Assembly (NCBI GenBank): GCA_002344055.1
Contig: DDTH01000017.1
Location: 165,711-229,710, forward strand
Length of the DNA stretch: 64,000 nt
From: Sphingomonadales bacterium UBA2369
GTDB taxonomy: Bacteria > Pseudomonadota > Alphaproteobacteria > Sphingomonadales > Sphingomonadaceae
Direction: 5' to 3'
The position numbers and the translations under genes were made by a program. Below the pieces are notes generated by a model. The model saw only the letters and a list, made by a program, of their open reading frames with translations, did not search any database and had not been told where the DNA came from. Numbering within the stretch: the first letter of the stretch is position 1; the number at the start of each line of letters is the position of its first letter. Of the stretch, positions 17,308-26,330 are shown one piece after another.

Positions 17308-18416
17308 TCCTCGCCGTGGCCGGCCGCGAGATAGTCCGCGCTCTGCATCTCCATCAGGCGCGAGGCCGTGCGTTCGAATTCGAAGGCGCCGTCGCCGCTG
17401 ACATAGAGGTCGTCCGGCTGCGCGTCGGCGGCGGCGAGCAGTTTCACCTTATGCTCGTAGAGGGCGTCGATCAGGGTGACGAAGCGGGCGGCCTCGTTGC
17501 GATTTTCCGGGCCGAGAATGGGGATGCCGACCAGAATCACGGTGTGAAAGTTCCGGGCAATGGCGAGGTAATCGCTCGCGCCCCGCGCCTCGCCACAGAG
17601 CTTTCGGAACGAGAAGACGGCGACGCCCTTCAGCGCCTTCGGCACGCGCAGGGCCCGGCCGCCGGGTATGGCGAGATCGAGAACCGGGACATTGGCGGCG
17701 TCCTCGACCGGATAATCGGTGAGGCGGAAGAAGGCCTCGCGCAGCGCCTCGGTCGCGGCGGGCCCGTTGGGCACGTGCCAGACCGGCAGGCCGGCCAGAC
17801 GCTCCAGCCGGTAATCGACCGGGCCGTTCAGCGAGATCACATCCAGCCGTTCCTTGATGAGCGCGATGAAGGGCAGGAAGAGTTCGCGGTTCAGTCCGTT
17901 CTTGTAGAGATCGTCCGGCGGGCGGTTCGAGGTCGTGATCACCGTTACGCCGCCGTCGAGCAAGTGGCTGAACAGGCGCGAGAGGATCATCGCGTCGGCG
18001 GTGTTGTTGATCACCATTTCGTCGAAGCAGAGCAGCCTGGCCTCGGCCGCAAGCTGCGCGGCGACCGGCGGCACCGGATCGCCGCTCTCCTTCGTGCGCT
18101 CCACGCGCAGCCGCTCGTGCACATCGAGCATGAATTCGTGGAAATGGATGCGGCGCTTGGGGCCGAAGTCGATGCTCTCATAGGCCAGGTCCATCAGCAT
18201 GGACTTGCCGCGCCCGACGCCGCCCCACATGTAGATGCCGCGCGGCCTTTCCGCCCTGGCGCCGCTCAGCCGGGCAAAAAAGCCGCGCTTCGGCGCCCCA
18301 CGTTCGAGCTGCGACTGTAGCGCGGCCAGCGCCACCACTGCCGCTGCCTGATCGGGATCGGGCCGCAGCTCGCCGGCCGCGAGCAGTTCGTCATAGCGCC
18401 CTTCGATCCCGGTCAC
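17304..18416 (-). CDS. zapE: Cell division protein ZapE (AFG1-like ATPase)
   Basis: A 370-residue AFG1 family ATPase. The Walker A motif is in GIYMWGGVGRGKSMLMDL, the next family block is RRIHFHEFMLDVHERL, and Walker B is LLCFDEMVINNTADAMIL. The last region carries FRKLCGEARGASDYLAIA, also conserved. In E. coli ZapE acts on the Z ring under oxygen limitation, and mitochondrial homologues assist respiratory proteins. The overlap of 4 bp with the thioesterase and closeness to sdhB agree with a respiratory link. Confidence 0.92.
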   Translation of the reverse strand: MTGIEGRYDELLAAGELRPDPDQAAAVVALAALQSQLERGAPKRGFFARLSGARAERPRGIYMWGGVGRGKSMLMDLAYESIDFGPKRRIHFHEFMLDVHERLRVERTKESGDPVPPVAAQLAAEARLLCFDEMVINNTADAMILSRLFSHLLDGGVTVITTSNRPPDDLYKNGLNRELFLPFIALIKERLDVISLNGPVDYRLERLAGLPVWHVPNGPAATEALREAFFRLTDYPVEDAANVPVLDLAIPGGRALRVPKALKGVAVFSFRKLCGEARGASDYLAIARNFHTVILVGIPILGPENRNEAARFVTLIDALYEHKVKLLAAADAQPDDLYVSGDGAFEFERTASRLMEMQSADYLAAGHGED

Positions 18417-18859
18417 GCCGCCACTTTCCGCAACGTGCCGGTGAAGGCGGCGACCAATTCCTCCCCTTGCAGCACCCGGCCGCGCAGGAAGGCGAGGCGG
18501 CCCGTTTCGCGCAGCAACTCCACCTCCGCGTCGAGCGGAATGGCCATGCGGCCGGGACCGAGAAATTGGACCGAGCAGTCCAGCGTGACTGCATGACCGA
18601 CATCGGCCCCCGCCATCACCCCGCCCGCGAACAGGGCCATGTCGATGAAGGTCATGGTCGCGCCGCCATGAATGAAGCCGCCGAGATTGGCGTGCCGCTC
18701 ATCCGGAAACATCCGGCACCAGCCGCGCCCATCGTCGCCGCGCCGGACGAGGAAGGTGCCGAGCGTCGCGCCATAGCGGTCCGGCCCCTCGACCTCCTGC
18801 GCCAGCCAGCCGGGATGATCGGGATGCGGCAACTGGCGAATGAGCGGGTGAAGGGTCAT
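18413..18859 (-). CDS. PaaI-family hotdog thioesterase
   Basis: A 148-residue hotdog-fold protein. The block EDERHANLGGFIHGGATMTFIDMALFAGG (read as its motif span near residues 55-80) contains the HGG of the PaaI/YdiI thioesterase family, and the second strand set includes TLDCSVQFLGPGRMAIPLDAEV. Such proteins hydrolyse acyl-CoA thioesters in the cytoplasm. The start overlaps nothing, and the stop forms an ATGA with zapE. It follows sdhB after a 31-bp gap that is almost filled by a hairpin. Confidence 0.85.
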   Translation of the reverse strand: MTLHPLIRQLPHPDHPGWLAQEVEGPDRYGATLGTFLVRRGDDGRGWCRMFPDERHANLGGFIHGGATMTFIDMALFAGGVMAGADVGHAVTLDCSVQFLGPGRMAIPLDAEVELLRETGRLAFLRGRVLQGEELVAAFTGTLRKVAA

Positions 18860-18861
18860 CC

Positions 18862-18885
18862 TTCCCTCCCGCCTCGCGGGAGGGA
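18862..18885. repeat. GC-rich hairpin between sdhB and thioesterase gene
   Basis: TTCCCTCCCGC and GCGGGAGGGAA form an 11-bp perfect stem with a CTC loop. No T-tract follows in the direction of the minus-strand genes. Its stem resembles hairpin 1 of the 58-bp repeats around the DUF559 gene at 60.5-61.0 kb, which also has a three-base loop, so it may be a solo copy of the same family. Confidence 0.6.
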
Positions 18886-18890
18886 AAAAG

Positions 18891-19673
18891 TCAAACCGCG
18901 CGTTCCATTTCCAGCTTCTTGATCTCGGCGATCGCCTTGGCGGGGTTCAGACCCTTGGGACAGACGTTCGCGCAATTCATGATCGTGTGGCAGCGGTAGA
19001 GGCGGAACGGATCTTCCAGCTGATCCAGCCGCTCGCCGGTCATCTCGTCGCGGCTGTCGGCGATGAAACGATAGGCCTGGAGCAGGATTGCCGGGCCGAG
19101 AAACTTGTCGGCATTCCACCAATAGCTTGGACACGAGGTCGAGCAGCAGGCGCACAGGATACACTCGTACAGGCCGTCCAGCTTGGCGCGGTCCTCCGGC
19201 GATTGCAGGCGCTCCTTGCCCGAGGGCGTCGGCGTCGCGGTCTTCAGCCACGGCTCGATCGAGGCATATTGCGCGTAGAAATGGGTGAAGTCGGGGACCA
19301 GGTCCTTCACCACATCCATGTGCGGCAGCGGCGTGATCCGCACCTCGCCCTTCAGATCCTCGATCGAAGTGGTGCAGGCCAGCCCGTTCTTGCCATTCAT
19401 GTTCATCGAGCAGGAGCCGCAAATCCCTTCGCGGCAGGAACGGCGGAAGGTCAGCGTCGGGTCCTGCTCCGACTTGATCTTGATCAGCGCGTCGAGGACC
19501 ATCGGCCCGGTCTGCTCGAGGTCCAGCTCATAGGTATCGTAGCGCGGATTCTCGCCGCTGTCGGGATCGTAGCGATAGACCTTGAACTTCTTCGGCCTGG
19601 CCGCGGTCTCGGCCGCGGCATGCGCCTTGCCCTTCTTGATCTTGCTGTTCTTCGGCAGGAAGAATTCGGCCAC
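18891..19673 (-). CDS. sdhB: Succinate dehydrogenase iron-sulfur subunit
   Basis: A 260-residue subunit of complex II carrying three iron-sulfur centres. The 2Fe-2S ligands are in SCREGICGSCSMNMNGKNGLAC. The ligand sets for the 4Fe-4S and 3Fe-4S centres are in CILCACCSTSCPSYW and CHTIMNCANVCPKGLNPAK. A lysine-rich N-terminus precedes the ferredoxin-like domain. The flavoprotein and membrane-anchor genes (sdhA, sdhC, sdhD) are not adjacent and must be elsewhere. Downstream come the thioesterase and zapE. Confidence 0.96.
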   Translation of the reverse strand: MAEFFLPKNSKIKKGKAHAAAETAARPKKFKVYRYDPDSGENPRYDTYELDLEQTGPMVLDALIKIKSEQDPTLTFRRSCREGICGSCSMNMNGKNGLACTTSIEDLKGEVRITPLPHMDVVKDLVPDFTHFYAQYASIEPWLKTATPTPSGKERLQSPEDRAKLDGLYECILCACCSTSCPSYWWNADKFLGPAILLQAYRFIADSRDEMTGERLDQLEDPFRLYRCHTIMNCANVCPKGLNPAKAIAEIKKLEMERAV

Positions 19674-19751
19674 GTGAGGTTCCCCGCTTTTGCTGCGCCT
19701 GCGATAGCGGCAACCCCGTCCCGGCTCAATGGCCGGGCGGGATTCTCACAC

Positions 19752-20285
19752 TCAAGTGCCCGAACAGCTTCCCTGTCCATCGGGCGAGTTCGGAACGATG
19801 ATCACGACCCGGCGATTCTCGGCGCGCCCGGCCCTGGTCCTATTGTCCTCCACCGGGACCGCTTCCCCGAGACCGTCCGTCGCCAGATGGGCGCGGGGCA
19901 TCCCGCCGTCGGCGAGCGCGGCCGCCACCGCTTCCGCCCTGCGCAGTGACAAGCGGCGATTATAGCCATCGGTGCCGACCGTATCGGTATGACCCTCGAT
20001 CCGCGCGCTGCGTATCTCCACGCCGCACAGTGCGCCGGCGATGCGCGACAGGCGAACCCGCTTGTCGGAGTCGATTTCGCTATCATCGGTGGCGAACAAC
20101 AGGCGGCTGGCAATATCAAACGTCCAGCCATCGTCATTCTGCACGAAGCCCTGCTCCCGCAGTACCGCGATCTGCGTGGCGGACAGAGTGGCCGGGGCGA
20201 GCGGGGCGGGCGGATTTGACATTGTCTGGCAAGCGGCAAGACCAGCCATGAAGGGCAGAAGGGCGAAACGGCCCAGGGGCAACAT
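19752..20285 (-). CDS. yfiB: OmpA-like outer-membrane lipoprotein, YfiB-like
   Basis: A 177-residue protein with a lipoprotein signal (lipidated Cys19 in LAACQT). The C-terminal OmpA-like peptidoglycan-binding domain has LLFATDDSEIDSDKRVRL, the motif EGHTDTVGTDGYNRRLSLRRAEAV and ENRRVVIIV. It lies 12 bp after a membrane diguanylate cyclase, which itself overlaps a YfiR-like gene. By analogy with YfiBNR of Pseudomonas, it would sequester the periplasmic repressor at the outer membrane. The symbol rests on that context rather than on sequence identity. Confidence 0.75.
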   Translation of the reverse strand: MLPLGRFALLPFMAGLAACQTMSNPPAPLAPATLSATQIAVLREQGFVQNDDGWTFDIASRLLFATDDSEIDSDKRVRLSRIAGALCGVEIRSARIEGHTDTVGTDGYNRRLSLRRAEAVAAALADGGMPRAHLATDGLGEAVPVEDNRTRAGRAENRRVVIIVPNSPDGQGSCSGT

Positions 20286-20297
20286 AAACCAGAACTC

Positions 20298-21530
20298 CTA
20301 GACTGACGGCATATCGGTTCCCGACCGGCGGCGTTCCTTGTCGAGATACATGGCCTGATCGGCGTGCGAAAGCAGCGCCTCCGGCTCATCGCCGTGATCG
20401 GGAAACAAAGCGATGCCGATGCTGACGCCGGGTTGAAGATAGTCGCCACCCGGCAGTTCCAGCGGCGGGACCATCGCCTCGACAATCACTTGAAGAGTCC
20501 TGGCGGCGCGGCCGGCCGCGTTTTCACCGGTCAACAATATGACGAACTCGTCCCCGCCGAGCCGTGCCGCGAAGTCGTCCGGACCGAGGGCCGCGGCCAG
20601 GCGCCGCGCCATTTCGATCAACAGAGCGTCCCCCGCGGCATGCCCATATTGGTCGTTCACCCGCTTGAAGCCGTCGCCGTCGAGATAGAGGATCGCAAGA
20701 CGCTCCCCGGCCGCCGCCGCCTGACCGATCGCATCCGGCAGGCGCAGATCGAAAAAGGCGCGGTTGGGCAGGCCGGTCAGGGCATCGTGGGTGGCGCGAT
20801 GCATGAGCGTTTCCTGCTCCGAACGGACATTGGCCTGCCAGGCCTCGAGTTCGGTCAGCAGCGCATTGAAATCATCGCCCAGCGACTGAATCTCCGCTAT
20901 GTCGGCGCCGGGCACGCGCCGGGAGAAATCGCGTTCGACCCGCGCCTCATGCGCCACCTTGGCGATCTCCACGAGCGGTACCGCGATGCTCCGTTGCAGC
21001 CGCCGGGCGAGCAGCCAGGCGACAAACGCGACGACCAGCAGGCTGGCGAAGGTCGATGCAAGGCCGCGGGCAAGGAAATGGGCCAGCCCCTCGGCGCTGC
21101 CGGTGACCGTGACCGTGCCGATCTGCCGCCCCTGATGCGAGACGGGAATTTCGACAGCGGGCAGAGACGCAGCCTGGGACAGCCATGCCTCACCGGGAAA
21201 ATGCTGGCCGATATCGGGCGAGGTCCACGCATAGAGTTCAACGCCGTCATTGCCGCGCACCGACAGCGACGCAATTTCCCGCTCGCGGGTCAGCGGCTCC
21301 AGCGCGTCGGCCAGCGCATTGCGGTCATCGAACACGAGAGCCGGCTCGGCGGTGTAGCTCGCAGCCTGGCCGGCCAGCCCGAGTTGATCGATCGCGGCGT
21401 CGCGCGCGCTGATGAAGCCGACGAGCAACATCGTCGCGGCCGCGAGCGTCACCGCCAGGAGCGTCACCCGGAAATGCACCCTGGCCAACGCATCCCGGAT
21501 CGTCGGCGGCTGTTTCCTCACCTCGCTCAT
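20298..21530 (-). CDS. yfiN: Membrane diguanylate cyclase, YfiN-like (CHASE8-HAMP-GGDEF)
   Basis: A 410-residue protein: cytoplasmic N-terminus, membrane helix at about 22-41, periplasmic CHASE8/PAS-like sensor at about 42-155, second helix at about 157-175, HAMP at 176-230 and a GGDEF domain. The active-site RLGGDEFVI lies at residues 323-331. The usual inhibitory RxxD five residues before it is replaced by GPDD (316-319), so product inhibition is doubtful. The start at 21530 overlaps the yfiR-like stop in an ATGA. The frame is open to 21671 without similarity. Confidence 0.85.
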   Translation of the reverse strand: MSEVRKQPPTIRDALARVHFRVTLLAVTLAAATMLLVGFISARDAAIDQLGLAGQAASYTAEPALVFDDRNALADALEPLTREREIASLSVRGNDGVELYAWTSPDIGQHFPGEAWLSQAASLPAVEIPVSHQGRQIGTVTVTGSAEGLAHFLARGLASTFASLLVVAFVAWLLARRLQRSIAVPLVEIAKVAHEARVERDFSRRVPGADIAEIQSLGDDFNALLTELEAWQANVRSEQETLMHRATHDALTGLPNRAFFDLRLPDAIGQAAAAGERLAILYLDGDGFKRVNDQYGHAAGDALLIEMARRLAAALGPDDFAARLGGDEFVILLTGENAAGRAARTLQVIVEAMVPPLELPGGDYLQPGVSIGIALFPDHGDEPEALLSHADQAMYLDKERRRSGTDMPSV

Positions 21531-22111
21531 CGCCGCGCCCCTCCTGGCGCGGACAAGCGCAGCACGCGTGGATCGACGCGCACCGTGCCGCGTGACACCG
21601 CGTCGATGTTCATCTGCAGCGCAAGCCCTTCGGGCACGAAGGTCAGGCAGAACATCGCGCCGGCCCGGCACGCATCGTCATTGTCGTCGATGGTGACCAC
21701 GGGCTGCCCGCGCATCCGCGCCAGCAAAGCGGCCCTTCCAGCGTTCGGCATTTCACCCAGAAGAACGGCATCGCAATCCGCCGGTCGCACCGCCCCTGCG
21801 TCAGAAAAGCGGCGCACCGCGACCGGCCCGCCGACTTCCGGCGGCGATCCGCCGAGACGGCCGGCATGTTCGGCATTGCCCGCCACGCAGAGCCTGATCG
21901 AGGCGGGCCGCGCGGGCCATCGCGTATAACCGAGCACCCCATGGACGACGCGTGCGACGGCCAGGTCACGCCCGCCCGCACCCGAGAGCACACTCGATTG
22001 GGCCCACGCCCCGGGCCGCACCTGCGCCCACGCACCGAACGTCACCAGAAAGCAGAATATGGCAATACTGACGATCGGACGACGCGACACTCTTCCCCCT
22101 CGACCCGGCAC
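21527..22111 (-). CDS. yfiR: YfiR family periplasmic protein (DUF4154)
   Basis: A 194-residue exported protein with a signal peptide near residues 10-30. The core reads RDLAVARVVHGVLGYTRWP, SIRLCVAGNAEHAG, DCDAVLLGEMPNAGRAAL, PVVTIDDNDDACRAGAMFCLTF and LALQMNIDAVSRGTVRVDPRVLRLS. These follow the YfiR/DUF4154 pattern, including the final NxxAxxR-RV-LL-L. In Pseudomonas YfiR represses the cyclase YfiN from the periplasm and responds to redox and envelope stress. Two cysteine pairs could form disulfides here. Confidence 0.82.
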   Translation of the reverse strand: MPGRGGRVSRRPIVSIAIFCFLVTFGAWAQVRPGAWAQSSVLSGAGGRDLAVARVVHGVLGYTRWPARPASIRLCVAGNAEHAGRLGGSPPEVGGPVAVRRFSDAGAVRPADCDAVLLGEMPNAGRAALLARMRGQPVVTIDDNDDACRAGAMFCLTFVPEGLALQMNIDAVSRGTVRVDPRVLRLSAPGGARR

Positions 22112-22161
22112 GCAACCGCGCGCCGGTTAACCATGCCCCTAACAAAGGGTGGAGCGCGACG

Positions 22162-23532
22162 CTACGCCGTTGCCGAAGCGGCGGGAGCGTCATCATCCTC
22201 CCCGCCGCCCCAATTCAGGTTGCGGGTGAGGTACATGACGCCGGCCAGCGTGACGAAGAGCAGGACCGAGCCGATCAGCAGCGAATAGGCCTCCAGGCTG
22301 AGCAGCAGATAGAGGAAGCCGTAAAGTGCGCCCATCAGCGCCGCGACCGCGAAGGCGCGCCGCCAGCTTTTCAACACCGAGGCGGAATAGAAAGTGACCA
22401 GGCCGGTGATCGCGCCGGAGGCGAGCAGATAGGCCGGCGCGAAGCCGATCACTTCGGCGAAGGCGAGGAGCAGCACGAAGAACAGCACCAGCCCGACGCC
22501 GACCAGCAGATATTCCGCCGCATGCACGCGCGCGCCGCCGACCACGTCGAAGAGCAGCAAGGCGAGGAAGGTGAAGCCGATGAAGAGGAAGCCATATTTC
22601 GTCGCCCGCGCGACCTGAGCGTAGAGATCGACCGGTTCGACCAGGTCGATCTGCGCGACCGCCAGGCTCGCCGCCGGTTCGGATTCATGCGTGGCAGCGG
22701 CAACCAGCGGATTGGCTGCGCCAATGGTGATCAGCGACTGGCCCAAAGCGAGATTTCCGACCTGATAGCGCGCCCGGAAACCGTCGCCGCTTACCTCGCG
22801 GTCGGCGGGCAGGAAGCGGCCCTGGAAGGAGGGGTGCGCCCATGACGAGGTCACCGCCCAGCGCGTATCTCCGCCCTGCGGAGCGAGCGCGAGCGAACGG
22901 TTGCCGCGCAGGCTGAGATAGAAGCGGACGTCAAGTGTGCCGGAGGCGAGCGGCGCGGCGTCGAGCCAGGCGAAGAAGCCCTGCCCCGCCTGGCTGGAGC
23001 CGTGGCCGGGCTGCAATCGCGAGGCCGCGCCGTTGACCGAGACGGTGGGATTGGCCGCGAGTCCGCCCGGCTCACTGACCGCGAAACGCAGTTCGGCACG
23101 GGCGAGATCGAAGCGGGCGGGATCGATACCCTGTCGCGCCAGGTCCGCCGGCAGGGCGAAGCGGGCGCTGCCCTGCAGATCGGCCTCGTAGACGATCGCC
23201 TCGTAGATCGACCGCGCGCGCCGTTCGGGGCGCAGGTCGGTGCTGAGCTCGACCAGCTCCGGCGCGAGCGTGCGCAATTCCCAGGTATCGGGCGCGGGAG
23301 CATCGGCGGACGGCGTGCTCGTGCGGTACGGGATGACGAGCACGGGTCCGGCGACGACCTGCGGCCCGCCCCAGCCTTCCGCGATCGAACTGGCGGCAAC
23401 GTCCGATTGCTCCTCGCGCCCGCTGATCAGCGCCCAGACGGCGATGAGCGGGATGACCAAGGCCATCGCGACGGCGATGGCAATGATCAGACGGGCCGTG
23501 GGCGAACGTGTGTAAGCGGCAACCGGAAGCAT
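22162..23532 (-). CDS. creD: Cell envelope integrity protein CreD (inner membrane)
   Basis: A 456-residue inner-membrane protein. It starts with a single membrane helix (LIIAIAVAMALVIPLIAVWALISG), followed by a large periplasmic domain containing YEAIVYEADLQGSARF. The C-terminal half has at least five membrane helices, with the conserved KYGFLFIGFTFLALLLFDVV, HAAEYLLVGVGLVLFFVLLLA and YGFLYLLLSLEAYSLLIGS. The family signature is at the YLLLSLEDYALL-like segment. CreD is induced by beta-lactam stress in enterobacteria. It is 51 bp upstream of the yfiR-like gene on the same strand. Confidence 0.9.
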   Translation of the reverse strand: MLPVAAYTRSPTARLIIAIAVAMALVIPLIAVWALISGREEQSDVAASSIAEGWGGPQVVAGPVLVIPYRTSTPSADAPAPDTWELRTLAPELVELSTDLRPERRARSIYEAIVYEADLQGSARFALPADLARQGIDPARFDLARAELRFAVSEPGGLAANPTVSVNGAASRLQPGHGSSQAGQGFFAWLDAAPLASGTLDVRFYLSLRGNRSLALAPQGGDTRWAVTSSWAHPSFQGRFLPADREVSGDGFRARYQVGNLALGQSLITIGAANPLVAAATHESEPAASLAVAQIDLVEPVDLYAQVARATKYGFLFIGFTFLALLLFDVVGGARVHAAEYLLVGVGLVLFFVLLLAFAEVIGFAPAYLLASGAITGLVTFYSASVLKSWRRAFAVAALMGALYGFLYLLLSLEAYSLLIGSVLLFVTLAGVMYLTRNLNWGGGEDDDAPAASATA

Positions 23533-23655
23533 CGATCCCGTCTCCCCTGCGGATGAACGCGGGAAGGCCTGCCGCATCGCGGCATGAGCGGCATGAGATC
23601 GCCGTGAGGCTTTGCTGAAAAGCGTCGCCGCCAGGCGGGAGTGCCCGGCTGCGGG

Positions 23656-25482
23656 TTACCTTCGCTGGCTGGCGATCCAGGCGTCGATCTTCCGCTCAAG
23701 CACCGCGAGCGGCAGCGCGCCGGTGTTCAGCACCTGATCGTGGAAGGCGCGAATGTCGAAGCGGGAACCGAGCGCCGCCTCGGCCCGGGCGCGCAGTTCC
23801 AGGATCTTCAGCTGGCCGACCTTATAGGCGAGCGCCTGGCCGGGGATGGCGATGTAGCGCTCGACCTCGGCGGTGATGTCGGTTTCCGGCAGGCCGCTAT
23901 TGTCGAGCATATACTGGATCGCGCGTTCGCGGGTCCAACCCAGAGCATGGATGCCGGTGTCGACGACGAGGCGCATGGCGCGCAGCATTTCGTCGTTCAG
24001 GCCACCGAAGCGTTGATAGGGATCGGTCTCCATGCCGAGCTCGTCCCAGAGCGTCTCGGCATAGAGCGCCCAGCCCTCGACATAGGCGGTGTTGCCGCCG
24101 AAGCGCATGAAATTCGGGAGCGCCTCATTCTCGGCCGCCAGCATGATCTGGAAATGATGGCCGGGCGCGCCTTCGTGCAAATAGAGCGTCTCCATCCCCC
24201 AGGTCGGGCGCGACGGCAGATCATAGGCGTTGAAATAGAAGACGCCGGGACGGGAGCCGTCGGCCGAGCCGTCCATGTAGGAGCCGGCCGCGTCGGTGCG
24301 CTCGCGGAACGCTTCGACCTCGCGGATCTCCAGGCGGCTGCGCGGGACATGGCTGAAGAATTGACCGATCCGCTCATCGACGGTGCGGCCGATCGCATAA
24401 TAGCCATCGCGCAGCGCCTCGCGGCTGGCGGGGGTGAAGCGCGGATCGGTGCGCAGATGCTCGAAGAATTGCTTCAGCGTGCCGTTAAAGCCGACCCGCG
24501 CCTTGATCGCCTCCATCTCCGAACGGATACGGGCGACCTCGGACAGACCGAGGTCATGCAGCGCCTGTGCCTCCAGTGGCAGGGTGGTATTTTCCTCGAT
24601 CAGGCGACGGTAGAGCCGCTCGCCGCCCTGCATGTACATAAGACCCGCGCCATCGCGGGCTCGCGGCAGATATTCGGTCTGCAGGAAGTCGCGCAGGCGG
24701 CGATAGGCCGGCGCGATCTGGTCGCGCCAGGCCGCTTCGTGCGCCGCGCGGAGCCGGGCGCGGTCGCCCTCCGGCACGCCTTCCGGGAAATTCTGGACCG
24801 GCCCGAGGAAGACATTCGCCTCCGGCGCCGCGTTCAGCAGATTGTCGAGTTGCTCGACCATGTTGCGGGCAGTGAGCTTGGTATCGACGACGCCCGAGGC
24901 CAGCCCTTCGCGGAAACGGCCGATGATCCGGTCGATGATCGCACCGAACTGCGCGTGGCGCGACAGATTGTCCTGATAATCGTCGACATTGCGAAACGGC
25001 GCGATGCTGCGCCCGGAAGCGAGCACGGCGTAGAAGGTGTGGACGCCGCCGAAATGGTTGACCGGGCGGACCTGAGTCAGGGCCAGCAAATCCGGCGCCA
25101 GGCCGGACAGGTCCTGCTCGCGCGTATATTTGAACACGTCGTAAGCGAGCTTGTCGGTGTCGTTCAGCGCATTGCGGTCGATGGCGCGGAGCGCGGCGAG
25201 ATCATCCTCTGCGGCGCTTCTCTCGGCGGCGGTGAATTCGTCGGTGAAATAGCCGCCGAGCTGATCGGCATTAGCATAGTCGCCCCGGCCGAGCGCCGCG
25301 ATCGGGCTGCGGCGGAGCATCGCCGCATCGCTGGCGGCGAACAGCGCACGGAGGCGCTCGCCCGGCGTGCCCTGTGCTGGCGCCGCAACGGGCGTGGTCG
25401 TCGCCGGTCCCTGGCCGGCGGACGCGGTCGCGCAGGCGCTGACGCCGAGCAGGAGGAAGGCGATCAGAGGCAGACGGGTCAT
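23656..25482 (-). CDS. DUF885 family lipoprotein, predicted zinc metallohydrolase
   Basis: A 608-residue lipoprotein (MTRLPLIAFLLLGVSAC, lipidated Cys17). The family motif LYLHEGAPGHHFQI (a metallopeptidase-like HExxxxH arrangement) lies in the second half, with the later PNFMRFGGNTAYVEGWALYAETLWDELGM providing the glutamate. DUF885 proteins are related to M2/M3-type gluzincin peptidases, and few have known substrates. The Ala/Thr/Pro linker after the lipobox positions the domain in the periplasm. The gene stands alone on its strand. Confidence 0.85.
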   Translation of the reverse strand: MTRLPLIAFLLLGVSACATASAGQGPATTTPVAAPAQGTPGERLRALFAASDAAMLRRSPIAALGRGDYANADQLGGYFTDEFTAAERSAAEDDLAALRAIDRNALNDTDKLAYDVFKYTREQDLSGLAPDLLALTQVRPVNHFGGVHTFYAVLASGRSIAPFRNVDDYQDNLSRHAQFGAIIDRIIGRFREGLASGVVDTKLTARNMVEQLDNLLNAAPEANVFLGPVQNFPEGVPEGDRARLRAAHEAAWRDQIAPAYRRLRDFLQTEYLPRARDGAGLMYMQGGERLYRRLIEENTTLPLEAQALHDLGLSEVARIRSEMEAIKARVGFNGTLKQFFEHLRTDPRFTPASREALRDGYYAIGRTVDERIGQFFSHVPRSRLEIREVEAFRERTDAAGSYMDGSADGSRPGVFYFNAYDLPSRPTWGMETLYLHEGAPGHHFQIMLAAENEALPNFMRFGGNTAYVEGWALYAETLWDELGMETDPYQRFGGLNDEMLRAMRLVVDTGIHALGWTRERAIQYMLDNSGLPETDITAEVERYIAIPGQALAYKVGQLKILELRARAEAALGSRFDIRAFHDQVLNTGALPLAVLERKIDAWIASQRR

Positions 25483-25558
25483 GGCGCTACTCTCCGGCGC
25501 AAGGGGTGTATTGTGGGGCTGTAACAGCGGCGGATGGAAAGGGAAGCGCCGCCTGCGC

Positions 25559-26239
25559 TCAAAAATTGGGTTCGTCGGGAAGAAGCGACCAGGTCCGCTC
25601 GCGATACCATTTGGTCACGACATATTTCAGCCCCGCCTCGACCGGGCTGCCCTGGTGCATAGACTTCTGGTTCGGCTCGCCCTCGGCGTTCAGATTGTTC
25701 CAGATCAGCAGATTGCCGGTACGCGGGCGGACCGACACGCCGACCTCGGTGAAGCGGGTATGGCCGCCCGCTTCCGGCTCGTTGAGGAACGCCATCGCCG
25801 TCCAGGTGCGCTGGCCGCCGACCTCTTGCGTCTTGGCGTAATAATCCTCGCCGGGAATGAAATAATCCCAATGCGGCTTGAACTGCTGGCCGACCGCGTA
25901 GCGTTGGCCCTGGATCGTTTCCCCCAGCTCCTTCTGAATGCCGACCACCTCGCGGATGCGGCGATCGACCTCGACCATCAGGGGGTGATCGGGCGGCGGA
26001 TTGCCGCTGTAGCTGGTCCGGTATTCGGGATCGGGGTGCGGCGCCATGATGCCAGACGGCACCAGATGCTTGTCAACGAGCGCGATCATGTCCGCGCACA
26101 ATTCCGGCGGCAGCACATCGCGGATGATGAACAGGTCCAGACCTTCTGCGTCGATCTTCAAAGCGTCGGGATTGGCGATCAGGCGCGCCTTCACCCAGGC
26201 GCCGATCTTGATGCGGTATTCGGCATTCGCGGTGACCAT
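25559..26239 (-). CDS. 2OG-Fe(II) oxygenase, prolyl 4-hydroxylase type
   Basis: A 226-residue enzyme. The iron ligands are HWD in QQFKPHWDYF and the distal His in KSMHQGSPVEAGLKYVVTKWYRE, which also supplies the 2-oxoglutarate-binding Lys. LIWNNL and TRFTEVGVSVRPRTGN form the core strands. This resembles prokaryotic P4H domains; the usual target would be a protein hydroxyproline, but the substrate is unknown. The start at 26239 was chosen because the extension to 26317 crosses a terminator-like hairpin and has no similarity. Confidence 0.88.
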   Translation of the reverse strand: MVTANAEYRIKIGAWVKARLIANPDALKIDAEGLDLFIIRDVLPPELCADMIALVDKHLVPSGIMAPHPDPEYRTSYSGNPPPDHPLMVEVDRRIREVVGIQKELGETIQGQRYAVGQQFKPHWDYFIPGEDYYAKTQEVGGQRTWTAMAFLNEPEAGGHTRFTEVGVSVRPRTGNLLIWNNLNAEGEPNQKSMHQGSPVEAGLKYVVTKWYRERTWSLLPDEPNF

Positions 26240-26264
26240 CGCGCGACCATAAGCCGAGCCGCGG

Positions 26265-26303
26265 GCAAAGGAAAAGCCCGGAGCGAACGAACGCTCCGGG
26301 CTT
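26265..26303 (-). terminator. Rho-independent terminator for the RcnB-like gene
   Basis: A 12-bp stem, AAGCCCGGAGCG (26274-26285) with CGCTCCGGGCTT (26292-26303), and a 6-base loop. On the minus strand it is followed by TTTTCCTTT. It lies 28 bp beyond the RcnB-like stop, in the right direction. Confidence 0.8.
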
Positions 26304-26330
26304 CCCGAACTCGGCAAGACCGACCGGGTC

